64,000 nucleotides of DNA from Tetracladium setigerum (taxonomy: Eukaryota > Ascomycota > Leotiomycetes > Helotiales): contig PZJY01000002.1 of the NCBI GenBank assembly GCA_031472005.1, positions 2,170,001 through 2,234,000 of the forward strand. The letters run 5' to 3'. The position numbers and the translations under genes were made by a program. Of the stretch, positions 43,164 to 54,696 are shown piece after piece (positions within the stretch are counted from its first letter, which is position 1; every line of letters begins with the position of its first letter). The notes below the pieces were generated by a model. The model made no database searches. It was not told the DNA's origin and worked only from the letters and a program-made list of their open reading frames with translations.

Positions 43164-46100
43164 TGGGCAGTGTTGTGAAATATCAAGTCTGTGAACAGAA
43201 ATTGTCGTGAATAATTCTTTCTATGAGAGGATTCAGACTGCCAATATAGGCAAGTTGAGGATGGATTTGAAGAAAGATAGGTAGGTATGAGAAGAAATCT
43301 CCAAAGGCGGCTGGTCACATTCTTCGGTGGAAAACAAAGAAGATATGAATGAGAAATAGCCCAATGAAGTCGGACGCAAACAGCAAAGAAATTGAGAACA
43401 ATACATGTGAAACTCAAGGAACAAGAGTGTACTTTCGCAAATTGCATTTCGTTATCTTATTGTGGTCGACGCATATTGTTCTGCCCACCTCCGGACATCT
43501 TTCAACGTTGCACGGTCCCGAATCCGTAGTATAACAATGCACAAAATTCAGCTGCATTGTGTCAATAGGCTGATTGGTTGGATGAACTTAGTAACAATGA
43601 AATAGCTCGACCAGAGAAGAAGAAGATGACACAACCTCCAAGGCACCTATTTCCTTATGCCAAAACTCTGAGCACCTCAGGGATAAACAAGAATGGAGAT
43701 TTTGCAGCTCAGAAATACAACGCAAGATCTGTGCTAGTCCGTCATGACCTAAGAAAATATCATGCTGTCAGTAGAAATCGACAGGTAAATACCAGTGTCT
43801 TATGGAACGTTATTGACTTGTGATTAACACAGAGGAATATCAATTTACAAAAGTCTGCTGTGACCCGTGTAGGAAGGAGCACAAATGTTTCGCTGCGACC
43901 AAACAGCTGGTGTGGCTCGTTGAAGGGAGGAATGTCCGGATTTGGACGAAAGACCTACGGCACACGTGATAAGGCCTGCATCACTGAGCACCAAAAAAAG
44001 AAAGAAAAACGTTTACTTCCAGAATAGAATACATCGCAAGTTCATCTGAAACCCGTATGACCCATCGAGGATGATCATTAAATTGTAACATACCATATTG
44101 CGCCTTCGCTTTCCCATTCAACCAAGAATAGAATCTCTAGATCCTAGTTGATTGCCATCAGAACACTGAAAGATAATCTGAAAAGCTGATGAGCAATGGT
44201 CCCATCATTTCTGGGGTGAGGAGTGTAAAAATATTGTGCATGCATGCGCGTTTGGTGTAACACGTCTTCAAACAAATTCTGGCAATCCGCACATCCGACT
44301 GTCACTATGCTGGAGGAGACATTTGGGGTCGCTTATCGCTTGTGCCACAGTACCGCGGGGTGCTGTACAGTGCTGTACTTTCAAGCTCTCGCCCCAATCG
44401 ACGGGAATAGAAGATTGATGTGGTGATTGCGTGCCTTGCATGAGACGCAGAACATGCAGGGCAGAGTTGGTTGTGAGAAGTTGAAGCTTGGAGGGGCGAG
44501 TTTTGCTGATTGATGAACGGAGTCGAGCCCACTTTGCGAGCAGGGCTGTACTCGTGGGTAAGTCGTCGACGTAGTATTGGGGTCGGATGTGTCCTCCATT
44601 CGTACATTGACTTCGGATTTTCAGGATTTATTTCGAGCTCTGTTAGACACCCTCCCGAGGACGAGGAAATTGGGCCCCTCTGTTTTCCAGTGTTTGAAAG
44701 AGATTGAACGCGTCCACGATGGCGCTTAAAGGGCATCCCATCTCTCTTGTTGTTGTGTGCATACCAACGCTGAAGAACCGGACATTTCAGCCATACATAC
44801 CATGCAGGAACAGCAAGATGAGGAAGGTGTAAGATGGGTGCGAAGGAAGTGCCGAGAGAGGATGGATGTTGGATGTTGGATGTTGGGAGATTAAAATATC
44901 CAGGTCAACATGCTTCAACTCGTCTGCTCCAGAAATTGTGAAACGAATCTAGCGCACGTGATCTCTCGTCCGAAGATCTAGCGTGAGCTCCCAGGTTTGC
45001 AGTCTACGGAGTACTGGTAGCAGTCCGAAGTAAACGCGCGCAAAGGCTCTCGGTAAACCACTAGCGAGCCCTTGTATTCCTCTCCATAGAGACCTTGAAG
45101 TTTCAGCAAACGACATACCGCGAGTATTCTGGAAGGAAATCGACATGTAATACCTTTGTCCCTGCAATAGTAGACATCAGACACTTTACTATTTCTCTAT
45201 TCGGACCCCAGTCCCGGTGTCCTGTTCTGTATCTGTGCCTATGCCCCTGGACCCCCAAGTCTCGCTTCGGCAGGCCTATTTCCAGACCTCGACGCCACAC
45301 CCGCCCAAACAACAACAACAAACTCTCTGGTTAATGTTCGTAGCCGCCGAATCTCAACTACGCGCCTTCGTCCAAAACAACACTTCCCCATCATCTCAAA
45401 CAGCCCCAAATGAACGGCGATGGGCCGTGGACCATTCACAGGCCTTGCTCCCTCTCAAACTGCCGACTTTGGAGACCTGGCCGATGCGCCTTTCTTAACT
45501 GAGCTGGCAGGTGCTGGCTTCGGGATGTTTCATTCCACCATCTGGGGGGCGACGACAGGTCGTACGGCTCTAAGTCGACTTATTTTTAACAAAAGAAAGA
45601 AGTGCAATCTGTTTCAGCCGGTCGGCGGGATCTGGGGACCCATTTAGGACTTGGGAGGGGATGGTCATGGATAGGACACGGCGTCAAGAGAGTGGAGCTG
45701 CCAGAGATGAGCATGCGGCTATCGAGCATCTCATTCTCATCTGAGCTTTTTGGCGTCTCTTTGTGTGTGCAAGGCACGCACCAGGCGTTTCTTTCTTCGA
45801 GTATCAGACCCTCGAGACAGGTTGTTGCTGCCTCTCGTATAAAGATGCGGCCAGCCTGCCCTCTTTTCCATGGCCCCTTCTTCTAATCTCAACTCAGTCG
45901 TCTCGTTTTGTCAATTTTCCTTGTCTCTTGTCATTTGAGATACCCGATTCTTGCATTTCCTCTCTGCTCTCTTATCTCTATCTGTCTATTCGTCCCTTTT
46001 CCTCCTCTACTTTCGTTGATTGTTCTCCTCCTGGCGAGGTTTAATCCTAATCATCAATATCTCGGAAACCATATATCGACAATAACATCGCTTATACGGT

Positions 46101-46206
46101 GTACACATTCTTCCAAAACGTTCACTCAACCATACGGCAATTCTCGTTTAGCACCGCAAACGCCCATACATATACACAGCAATCTCTCATGCACATACAA
46201 TCCACA
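43164..46206. promoter_or_regulatory. 3-kb divergent intergenic region
   Basis: Between the divergent starts of the large zinc-finger gene and the Myb-like gene. A minus-strand frame starting with ATG at 44736 (143 codons) has no recognisable content. The final 500 bp (about 45,860-46,200) are strongly CT-rich and look like a long leader of the Myb-like gene, suggesting regulated expression of a developmental or regulatory gene. Confidence 0.45.
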
Positions 46207-47406
46207 ATGCCAAAAGGCCATCGTCCCTCTCGAAGTCAAGGCTATTACCGTGTCAGTCCCGTTTTGACCAGTTCCTCAAACCTGCCACAACAATACCAAT
46301 CCAACCGAAACACTCATTCACACTCACAATCCCATTCCCAAATGAATAACGCATACTACCCCTCCCCGTTGGACAACATGTCTCAACCCCAACAACAGTA
46401 CAATCCCCAAGCATCCTCCTCTTCATACGCAACTGGTGGACCAGTCCAACATCCCTCGCTTCAACCACTCTACACACAGTCTCAATCGCATTCTCAGCCG
46501 CAACAGAACCAGCTTTCTACTCCTCCGGCTGTCTCCCTCCGTCCCTCCTCCGGTGCCTGGACACCCCATGATGACAGCCAACTGATGTCGGCACGCTCAT
46601 CGGGAATGAACTGGCTTCCAATCCAGCAAGCCTACTTCCCTACTAAATCTGCAAACGCATGTCGCAAACGCCACGAAAGACTCATGGAGCGACGTAATGC
46701 TGATGACTGGGATGGTGTCAAGCTTGAGGTCATGGCCAAGACGTATATGGGCATGCGCCGGGAGCTTTGGCAGCCTTTGGCCGATTTGACTGGGGAGAAG
46801 TGGACAGTAGTTGAGAGCAAGGTATGTTTATCCCCAACCTCAACCTTGGCGGAGTAAGAAGTTATTAATGTTTCTCAATAGTGCATGTCCCAAGGTCTGA
46901 AAAACCTTCAAACACATGCCCGTGCTCACGCCCGACGCGAACGCCTCATAGATTCTCAACCCATGCCCCTTGGTCACTCCATCCACACCTCTCCACACAA
47001 CCCATACTACTCCTCATCCATCAACACCAACGGCAACGGCAACAACATCGATGACAGCGGCATCAATCTCTCCCTTGAAGATCTCGACGCTGATCAATAC
47101 GATGCGCTCAACAGTGGTGCGAACACGAATGGCACTGATGAAGGCGCAGGTAGCGAGAGAAGCAGAAGTGTAGGCAGTGTATACGGTCAGAGTAATTCGG
47201 GTTATGTTGGTGGCGGACACAGCCATACTAGCTCGACTGGTAGTGGTGGCTCTAGAGGCGGATGGAGCCAGCAGAATCAACAACAACAACAGCAACAGCA
47301 ACAACAGATGATGGTGAATGGCGTGATGGGTGGCCATGGCAGGCTACCAAGTATGAGCGATAACATGGGTATTGAGAGCATCATCAACCGAACTACCTCG
47401 AGGTAG
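46207..47406 (+). CDS. Myb/SANT-like DNA-binding protein, 379 aa
   Basis: Predicted DNA- or chromatin-binding regulator. Two exons (46207-46821 and 46882-47406) with a 60-nt intron (GTATGT...TTCTCAATAG), phase 0 (ESK to CMSQGLKNL). The N-terminal 110 residues are Gln/Ser/Asn/His-rich. A Myb-like domain spans about 116-165: GAWTPHDDSQLMSARSSGMN, then WLPIQQAYFPTKSANACRKRHERL, i.e. W, W and F/Y in place of the three Trp of a classical repeat, with a basic recognition helix. A second helical region (PLADLTGEKWTVVESK) follows. The C-terminal half is Asn/Gly/Ser-rich with a polyQ run (CAA/CAG, about 47277-47306). The ATG at 46207 (MPKGHRPSRSQGYYRV) was chosen; another in-frame ATG lies 18 bp upstream at 46189. 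Confidence 0.8.
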
Positions 47407-48449
47407 TTGGGTCTCCTCTCCCCCACACCCCAGCTTGAAAAAGTTGGTTAGATAGATCTCTTTTACGTTGTTCACTTCGGACTGGAAAATGGAGGTGGAT
47501 TGGCGTTCTGTTTACTGTGGGGCTGCTTTCTGCTTTTTCTGTTCTGTTTTCTGTTTTCCGTTTTCCATTTCTAACTTCCCTCCATGCATGCTCTACTTTC
47601 TTTTAGTTCTTGGGGTCATGGAGAGGAAAGATTTTGAGATTCGATTGCTCAAACACCTTTCATTCAATGGGGAAAAAAATGGGATGGGGAAACTTTTGGG
47701 ATTGGTCAACATCGACACAACACACACATTCATTTCCGAGAAAAGAAAGATACTGACTGCATCGAACACCGGCGTTCGGAGGAAGTTTTGCTTTTTCGTT
47801 GTTATCGTTTTGCCCTCTTGGGCCTCTCTTGCTGTTTTATTCTTTTCCTTTCCTTTTTTTTTGGTCTTTTGATGAGTTGATGAGATTATGAGATGTTTTC
47901 TCTTTTGTAACAATAAATTGAGAGTGGACTTTGTACAACCACAAGAATAAGAAGAACAGCAATGGGTGGAATTGGGCTCTGGGATGGCCAGAGAAAGAAT
48001 GATGGAGATGAAAGAGATGGTTGATCGAGAAAGATACAGAAAAGAAAATTGAAATTGTTACGAATCAATCTCTTGCTTTGATGTGGACATGCATGATACT
48101 TGTGATGAGTGAAAATAAAAAGTACCCAGAGAGATGGTGGTTACTTTTCATCAGTTGAGAGCCATCTCGAATCTCCAGTAAACTTTCCTATCCTAAGAGC
48201 TTAGTCTCACAAGTTTCATTTTAGAATGTGCTGAAGTATCAAATTTCAAACCACGGAACTTCACGAACTTTAAGCAGACGTGTTATACAGTAAATGACAT
48301 GCATGCTACATACGAAAATCTTACAAGTGGTGATTGAGTTTCCTTCCCCAAAAATGGCAAAAGCAACATCCTGAACCCGAACGCCTTTTGCTCTATGCAC
48401 AAATATTTGTACATGCTAACATACCACAGTTTCCAAATACCCATTCACT
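47407..48449. other. Convergent 3' region, no gene seen
   Basis: About 1 kb between the Myb-like stop and the Cox10 stop, T-rich near 47,520-47,600 and 47,780-47,870. Frames on either strand are low-complexity. Confidence 0.5.
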
Positions 48450-49970
48450 TCACCTGGGTACTAGCACTGCTCTTTTACCAGCACTCACCTTCTCCTCTTC
48501 CTCTTCCTCGTCTTCCCACTCGTCATCCTCGTCATCGGCCAGCCCCACAATTCCCCGCCACACTCTTTGCCATAAGCCCTTCTTTTCTACCATAGCCAAG
48601 ATCATAACGACAGGTAAATGCCACACACTTGCCCAGAACAAGCCTTTCGCACTTCCTTTCGCACCCTCCAAGTACCAGAAACGCACGGCTTCCTTACACA
48701 ACCACACATTAGCAGGTGTACTCGCTACCGCAAATGACCATTCGGTAACACCCGTATAACATAATCCAATACAAATTGGGAAGAACAGGACAGCGTAGCG
48801 AAGGGCTACACGGCCATTCCGTGCTGGGTTGACCCAAGCGAGCATTTTGTAGCCGGCGGCTTTATATTCTTCACGGATGGACCAGGAGAGGGCCATGAAA
48901 TGCGGGAATTGCCAGGCAAATAGCAACGAGGCGAGAATCCAGCCTCCAACGTTTTGTTCCCCAAGTAGGAGGTCTCGCCATGAGCCGTCTCCGGTTGCAG
49001 ATTGTCCTGCTGCTGCTGCCCAGCCCATGAGTGGTGGTATGCCGCCGATTACTGCTCCGACCCATGTGTTCAAAACGGATATTCTCTTGAGAGGAGTGTA
49101 GACTGCGGCGTATAGGGCGATGTTGAGAGCGCCAAGGAAGGATACGGTCGGATTCACACCATAGTATAGAGCTGCTACTCCAATTGTGCCAGAGAGTATA
49201 GCAAAGACCATTGCACCTCTGGTAGATATCAATCCGCGTACTAGAGGCCTATTCTTTGTGCGGGGCATAAGGGCATCCCATTTCGGCTCGTAGAGCATGT
49301 TAAATGCGTTGGCGGAGGCTGCAGAAAGAGCTGTGCCGGTTGTGAGAAAGAGCAGTGTAAGGGGAGAGAGTGATGGTGTTGAAAGAGCGGATGGCGATAG
49401 GAGTTCTGGGACAGGGTAGAGACTGTAGGATGCCATTGCTGTAAGAACTACCAACATCGAGAGGCGAGGCTTCGAGAGGGAGAGGAGCACGGGGAGGAGT
49501 CGTCGGATCGAGTTCGAAGGGGCCTTTGCAGCCGTCTCGCTGAGAATTGTAGAGGAATTCTCAGGGAGAACAAGGTCGGCTTGGGAGGCTGCACGACGAG
49601 CTGCTTGTCGTCTGCGGTGAGGAAGCAATTCTTCTGTTGGCTTTGGAGGGGTGGTGGGCTGTTGTTCTGTTACGCTTTGACGGATCTTGGAAGACTCGAC
49701 GTCTGGAATAATTGGGCCATTGGATGTTACCGTCGATGCAGCAGTCCCTCTCGTCGAGCTCGCACGCGCCCTTTCCAGCAGCGAGTTGGGGGAGAAGTAG
49801 CCATCTCTCAATCGTGGTACGCTTCCTGAGATAACGGCAGTTCTAACATTCGATGCCCGCGAGAACTTTCTAGTCAACGGCGAGCGCGACTTGGGCAGAA
49901 GACATGACAGGCCTGCGGTGCTAAAGACGGTGGTCCGAAAGGCATTGACGTTGGGCGACCTTATAATCAT
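48450..49970 (-). CDS. COX10: Protoheme IX farnesyltransferase (heme O synthase), 506 aa
   Basis: Transfers a farnesyl group to heme b to make heme O, the first step to heme A for cytochrome c oxidase; located in the inner mitochondrial membrane. Single exon from ATG at 49970. The N-terminal 60 residues are Arg/Ser-rich without acidic residues early on, as expected for a mitochondrial presequence. The UbiA-type core has the prenyl-diphosphate motif NMLYEPKWDALMPRTKNRPL, the second conserved region YTPLKR, WVGAVIGGIPPLMGW and WQFPHFMALSW, with about eight membrane helices. Odd: the C-terminus carries an acidic tail (DDEDDEWEDEEEEEE) followed by a short basic end. It is divergent from the MFS exporter gene. 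Firm identification. Confidence 0.95.
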   Translation of the reverse strand: MIIRSPNVNAFRTTVFSTAGLSCLLPKSRSPLTRKFSRASNVRTAVISGSVPRLRDGYFSPNSLLERARASSTRGTAASTVTSNGPIIPDVESSKIRQSVTEQQPTTPPKPTEELLPHRRRQAARRAASQADLVLPENSSTILSETAAKAPSNSIRRLLPVLLSLSKPRLSMLVVLTAMASYSLYPVPELLSPSALSTPSLSPLTLLFLTTGTALSAASANAFNMLYEPKWDALMPRTKNRPLVRGLISTRGAMVFAILSGTIGVAALYYGVNPTVSFLGALNIALYAAVYTPLKRISVLNTWVGAVIGGIPPLMGWAAAAGQSATGDGSWRDLLLGEQNVGGWILASLLFAWQFPHFMALSWSIREEYKAAGYKMLAWVNPARNGRVALRYAVLFFPICIGLCYTGVTEWSFAVASTPANVWLCKEAVRFWYLEGAKGSAKGLFWASVWHLPVVMILAMVEKKGLWQRVWRGIVGLADDEDDEWEDEEEEEEKVSAGKRAVLVPR

Positions 49971-51260
49971 TGCTGGCCGTGAAAGGGAGAGGCATCCGCG
50001 GTATTTCTTCGTAGTCGTCCTCCTCTATTACCTCAAAATGTCTCGAGCTTCTCCAGCACCATACCCGATCATGGTCCAAGCTATCACCTGATGTTGATTA
50101 TTAAGAATCCCGTGAATGCTCAGCCCAATCAGATCTCATCATAGCCGCCGCCAACCTTCATTATCCGCGACGAAACATTTTGAAAACGGCGGCTGTCGGT
50201 TAAACAGTGCTCCCTCCACATGTTGCAAGCTTACCACCACATTATATCTTTACAACCTGATTTATAGAACATACCCCAGTACATCACGCAGAAAGAATTG
50301 TCCTCCACCGCTTACCAGCAGAAGCCGCGGTTTTATCCATTTTATAGTCAGTGCGACGACATCCGCAATCCTCCTCGTACACGTTGAGTAAGATTGGCCT
50401 TTTCCGCCTTTTCCGTTGTCAACAGGCCTTGAACAGCTTTCTTTTCCTCTTTTCCAGACTTTCAGCCGCTTTCCATCAAAGTCCGAGAAAATGGAGATGT
50501 TCTATCTCCGCCCTCATCTTCAACAACATTCTCCGCATCAGATAATCATTTTCAAACCCGTAGTGCTTTGGATGGAAAAGAGAATAAAACACTCCGCGGT
50601 TCTAGCTTCTTCCGTTATGAAAGCCCGATCGACCTGTCAGTGAGTGGTTGCCACTCTGCTGACACCCAACGTTTGTGAAGATCCAAAACTGAGCATTTAC
50701 TGCATTCTCTCTGGCGTCCCCGATATTTTCGAGGATCTACGAATCACCGTTTGGGATTCTTGTCTGCAGCTTACGCACTTACAGTATATGATTGTGATTA
50801 CCATGGCCAAAGGATCGGAAGATCACCTCATCACCTCAAGCAGGTGTTAAGCCGAGGAACAACGTCAAGCCTATGGCTTCGGCTTTTGTTGTGCTTCTCT
50901 ATTCTGGCTCCGGAGATGTCTTTCAAGCGTCACTCAAAATATCAAATGGCTGCTGGGTACTGTCTTGCTTGCTAAATTGACTGGACTGTAGAGAGTCACT
51001 CGCATCACCAGCTGTCAGTGTCGTATTGTGTCAACGTAGGTGGGTGCGAAATCGTGTTGTCCGATCATTAGGTCCCTGTCTGTTCTCTTGTCTCAAAAGC
51101 TCATTGGTAACTCCGTAAAGAGTGGACTGCTATTTAATTTGTTTTCTTCCGCACGAAGCGCTGTACTAATATTTATATCCTGCTTCAACCCCTTTACCAA
51201 TATCTCTTTCAGTCTCCTGTTTCTGAACTACTTTGGTCTTTCGCTTTAGATGCACCCAAC
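49971..51260. promoter_or_regulatory. Divergent promoter region, Cox10 / MFS exporter
   Basis: 1.29 kb with no supportable gene. Just before the MFS start codon an out-of-frame ATG at 51250 (ATGCACCCAACATGG) overlaps the true start and could lower its translation. Confidence 0.45.
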
Positions 51261-53063
51261 ATGGCTCAAAGTCTGCAACAACAAGTGTCTAATAGAGATG
51301 GGGACTTGGAACGCCAGCGAACTCATCGATCAACTTTCGAAAACGATACTTTTGGACTTGAGTTGGTAGTCACTGGAGCCGACGGTGTCACTCCTCTGGT
51401 ACTAGATTGGGACTCTCCACACGATCCTGACAACCCGCACAATTGGTCGACTCGTATGAAACTATTCCAGACTTTAACACCTGCATTTTATTGTTTCGTG
51501 TTGTGAGATATTATGCCTCCTGTTGCGGAGATGCATATCTAATATATGTTTAGGAGTATTGGATCATCATCCTATGTTCCAGCCATTCCCTACGTTCAAA
51601 GAGAGTTCAATGTATCCAGAACAGTTGCTATTCTTCCGGTCTCGCTCTACGTACTCGGGTACATGTTTGGCCCGTTAGTTGCAGCACCGATCTCCGAGCT
51701 TTATGGCAGACGCAATGTCTACTGGGCAACAATTCCATTCTTGTTAGTGTTTACAGGTGTAGCTGGATCGGCAAGGAATATTGAACAGTTGATCATCGGG
51801 CGGTTCATTGCAGGGCTCGGAGGCTCAGCGGCGCTCGCCATTGGAGCAGGTACGTTTCTCAAGTTAGCGTGGTTCAATGTGCATTAGACTAACTCTACGA
51901 AGGAACCGTTGTCGATATATGGAATGATAGAAAGGCTCTCGGTCAAGCTGGTTTGGTTTTTCTGATCGCCCCTTTTCTTGGACCCTCCCTGGGGACTTTG
52001 ACTGGAGCGTACATCATCAGCCAATACAATGACGACTGGCGGTATTCATTGTGGGTTATCATGATAATCTGCGCGCCTATTGCTATCATGGCATGCTTCT
52101 TGAAGGAAACTTTTAAACCAAGGATTCTTTTTCTTCGAGAACAAAAGCGAGGTGTAAAGGTTCAGCATCAGGAAGGTGACACAAAGGCACTGTTTCACAA
52201 GCTCCGTCACGCCATTGCCAGACCAGTGACAATGCTAGTCGCTGAGGTATGATGCTATCCCTCTCAGATCATGTCTTCTCAGCTTCTCTAACATTCTGAA
52301 ATAGCCTTTGGTGTCAACCTTGGGCATATACACGTCCTTCGCTTATGCTCTAATGTTCTCGTTCTTCGGCTCGTACAACTACGTTTTCCAACTTGTATAT
52401 CACTTCAACCAAAAGGAAGTCGGGCTCGCATTTTTGGGCATCACCATCGGGTTTCTGCTGGGTGCCGTTGCTTTCGGTGTTTTGGACGCGATCTTCTACT
52501 CCAAGGCCGTCGCAGCAGCACCAAATAATGTTCCAGAACCAGAGCAAAGATTATACGGTGCTATGTTTGGAAGTGTACTTTTACCTATAGGGCTATTTGT
52601 AACTACCCCTTTATCATATCTAAATGTACGTTCGCTAATTTATTCTATTTTATAGTGGTTCGCATGGTCGGCTTCGAAGGAGGTCCACTGGATCGTTCCT
52701 GTTTTTGCTGGAGTCCCCTTTGGCATCGGTTGTTTCACAATATTCGTAAGACTGCATGTCTCCAAGCTCTTCTAGAACCTCACTAATAATTCATAGCTCT
52801 CCTCAGTGCTCTACCAATTCGACGTATATGGACCGGAATTGGGCTCTTCGGCGATCGCTGCTAATGGAACGCTTCGCTTTATCTTTTGCGCCGCGTTCCC
52901 GCTCTTCACCCTACAGATGTATGAAGCCCTCGGTGTTCATTGGGCGGGAAGTGTGTTTGCGTTCATAGCTTTAGTGCTGACACCTCTACCCTGGATATTC
53001 TTCAAATGGGGCCATTTGTTGAGAGAGAGAAGTCGATTCGTGCCTGTCATTATGAAGAAATAG
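51261..53063 (+). CDS. MFS exporter, DHA1 drug/polyamine type, 510 aa
   Basis: Predicted proton antiporter of the plasma membrane exporting drugs or polyamines (Tpo/Flr family); substrate unknown. Six exons: 51261-51502, 51554-51849, 51903-52246, 52305-52598, 52656-52745 and 52797-53063, with phases matching. The N-terminus ends in WDSPHDPDNPHNWS, the usual DHA1 lead-in (D.DPxNPxNW). The motif PISELYGRRNVYW follows helix 2, and the loop is shortened as in this family. Twelve helices can be drawn; later marks are GLF-WFAWSAS (which fixes the 57-nt intron 52599-52655) and GVPFGIGCFTIF. The C-terminus is short and basic (RERSRFVPVIMKK). The gene next door at 53572 encodes an atypical Cys-cluster protein. 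Confidence 0.9.
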
Positions 53064-53571
53064 GGAGGAGGCGACTGACGAACGGTTGGCAGCGGGTGGG
53101 GATATATATGCTTGATAGCGCACTGGAGTTCAAGGCTGGGTAACACAATTGTAAGCATAATTTATGCAGATATCTCTTTGGTGGTATGAAGTTTATTGCG
53201 GTCTGGATATATAGATTATAGAACGGTTCATGCGACAATGATTCTGGACAATTTGCGCTTGAGGCTCAATAACGGTCATTTTCGACGAGTTTATCGTTCC
53301 TGCTTTCTTGCGAATACGATCTAGTTGATCTCAGTGCAAGTGCTTGCCGAAATTGTTTATCCGGAATATTTGAAATCGACGGGGTAGTCGAGGCAAGAAC
53401 GAGACATGCCATATACCTACCCAACTTCCTCTACTCGAACTTGATGTTCCCCCTTTTCAGCCAACGCTCATACATTCATTCAAAAAAAAAAAACCAGCTA
53501 CATCAACAATATCGTTACATCGACATCTTGCAAGCAGCATTACTCTTTCACCACTTATCGAGTAGACAGAA
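53064..53571. promoter_or_regulatory. Spacer before Cys-cluster gene
   Basis: About 500 bp between two plus-strand genes. An A-rich run (about 53483-53493) lies near the presumed leader; nothing else seen. Confidence 0.45.
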
Positions 53572-54696
53572 ATGCCGTCAGTTCAGCGCATGCGAACGCG
53601 GGCAACAGTTCCAAAAGGACACAAATACGGCGACCCAGTTCCAACCGAAGATGGATCAAAGGAGCACCATCAAATAACCAGTTGTCAGAAATACTTGCGC
53701 TGCGTCAGATGTCGAATAATTAGGACAAAAACCCCGTTCTGTTGCTTGTTCGAGGAAGAATCTCCCAACTGCATGAAATGCGCGGAAGCAGAGCAAACGT
53801 GCTTTTTTTCTGATCCCGAACTGCAAAAGTTAGACAAGGACTGGTTTAACGCTGTATGTAAGCGCCTGTCAAAGTTAGAAGATGGAATGGCACACATTCT
53901 TGGTGTCCTCCGTGGGGATGGACACAGCAGGGAATTTGAGGATACATCCTCAGCGTTCCGATCTACCGCTCTGAACATCAAAGAAGAAGACATATGTGTA
54001 TCGGATATTGATAAACGAACAGTGAATGAGAAGTTGTCAAAAATGGAAGAGTTGATGCAGAGTCATCCATTGTTTGACGCCGATCTTTTGGTGGGACAAA
54101 TACGAGGAGGGATAGGTGTGCACATGGCCGTCAATTTAATGAAGAGAGTCAACATTCGTCTTGAAGATCTGGACCAAACCTTCTTCTCAGTTCAGTTGTA
54201 TAATGTGAGATTCATACAAGGGCCATCAGTGGTGCCCTTGATACCAGACTCTCAACTCAGCACAATAGCGAGACAGGTGCTGTTCAACTCGGATCATGCA
54301 CCCGCAGGACCAGCACAGCCGTTCAAGTTGAGCTCGGAGAAGAATACACCAGCTTCAAACAGAGTAGAATTCTCCGAGGAACATCTATCTGGGGATAATC
54401 CCCCCTTTAGTCCAACTCCAGCTCTGGGATTATCACCACCCGATCACGAGAGCTTGAACAATACTGCTGTCAGAGTCGAGAACAATGAATGGTCATTCCA
54501 TCAGAACTCGAACCATGTTCTGGAAGACTCTACAGAAACTCATGCCTCTACAGCGAATTCGATACATCCGACTTCTGATGGAATGGCCCAAGAAGTGCAT
54601 GACTCCACAGGGCAAAGTGGTACTGCGAAGAATCGCCCGAACATTTGGGAGTCGCTCGGTCGCGGACGTCTCCATCCCAGGAAGCTCCGGTATTGA
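53572..54696 (+). CDS. Atypical Cys-cluster protein, possible Zn2Cys6-derived regulator, 374 aa
   Basis: Unrecognised. Single exon from ATG at 53572. Residues 38-77 contain eight Cys; six can be set as C44-x2-C47-x9-C57-x9-C67-x2-C70-x6-C77. That resembles a fungal Zn2Cys6 binuclear cluster (CX2CX6CX5-12CX2CX6-8C), except that the first long loop has 9 residues rather than 6 and lacks the usual basic run. A short helical stretch follows (LDKDWFNAVCKRLSKLEDGMAHI), as a dimerisation helix does in that class. The next 130 residues are mixed helix, and the last 130 are polar and probably disordered. There is no fungal-TF middle homology domain. Being 0.5 kb downstream of an exporter, it could regulate it; that is only inference. 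Other options are a structural zinc protein or a decayed regulator. Confidence 0.6.
   Translation: MPSVQRMRTRATVPKGHKYGDPVPTEDGSKEHHQITSCQKYLRCVRCRIIRTKTPFCCLFEEESPNCMKCAEAEQTCFFSDPELQKLDKDWFNAVCKRLSKLEDGMAHILGVLRGDGHSREFEDTSSAFRSTALNIKEEDICVSDIDKRTVNEKLSKMEELMQSHPLFDADLLVGQIRGGIGVHMAVNLMKRVNIRLEDLDQTFFSVQLYNVRFIQGPSVVPLIPDSQLSTIARQVLFNSDHAPAGPAQPFKLSSEKNTPASNRVEFSEEHLSGDNPPFSPTPALGLSPPDHESLNNTAVRVENNEWSFHQNSNHVLEDSTETHASTANSIHPTSDGMAQEVHDSTGQSGTAKNRPNIWESLGRGRLHPRKLRY

Noticed and set aside
44305..44736. 143-codon minus-strand frame with an ATG in the 3-kb intergenic region
   Set aside because: No domain, helix or signal peptide, no splice context, and composition typical of chance frames in GC-balanced DNA.
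52626..52655. A 30-nt intron in the MFS exporter
   Set aside because: The donor GTAACT at 52599 gives a normal 57-nt intron and restores the family motif GLF-WFAW, so the very short intron is not needed.
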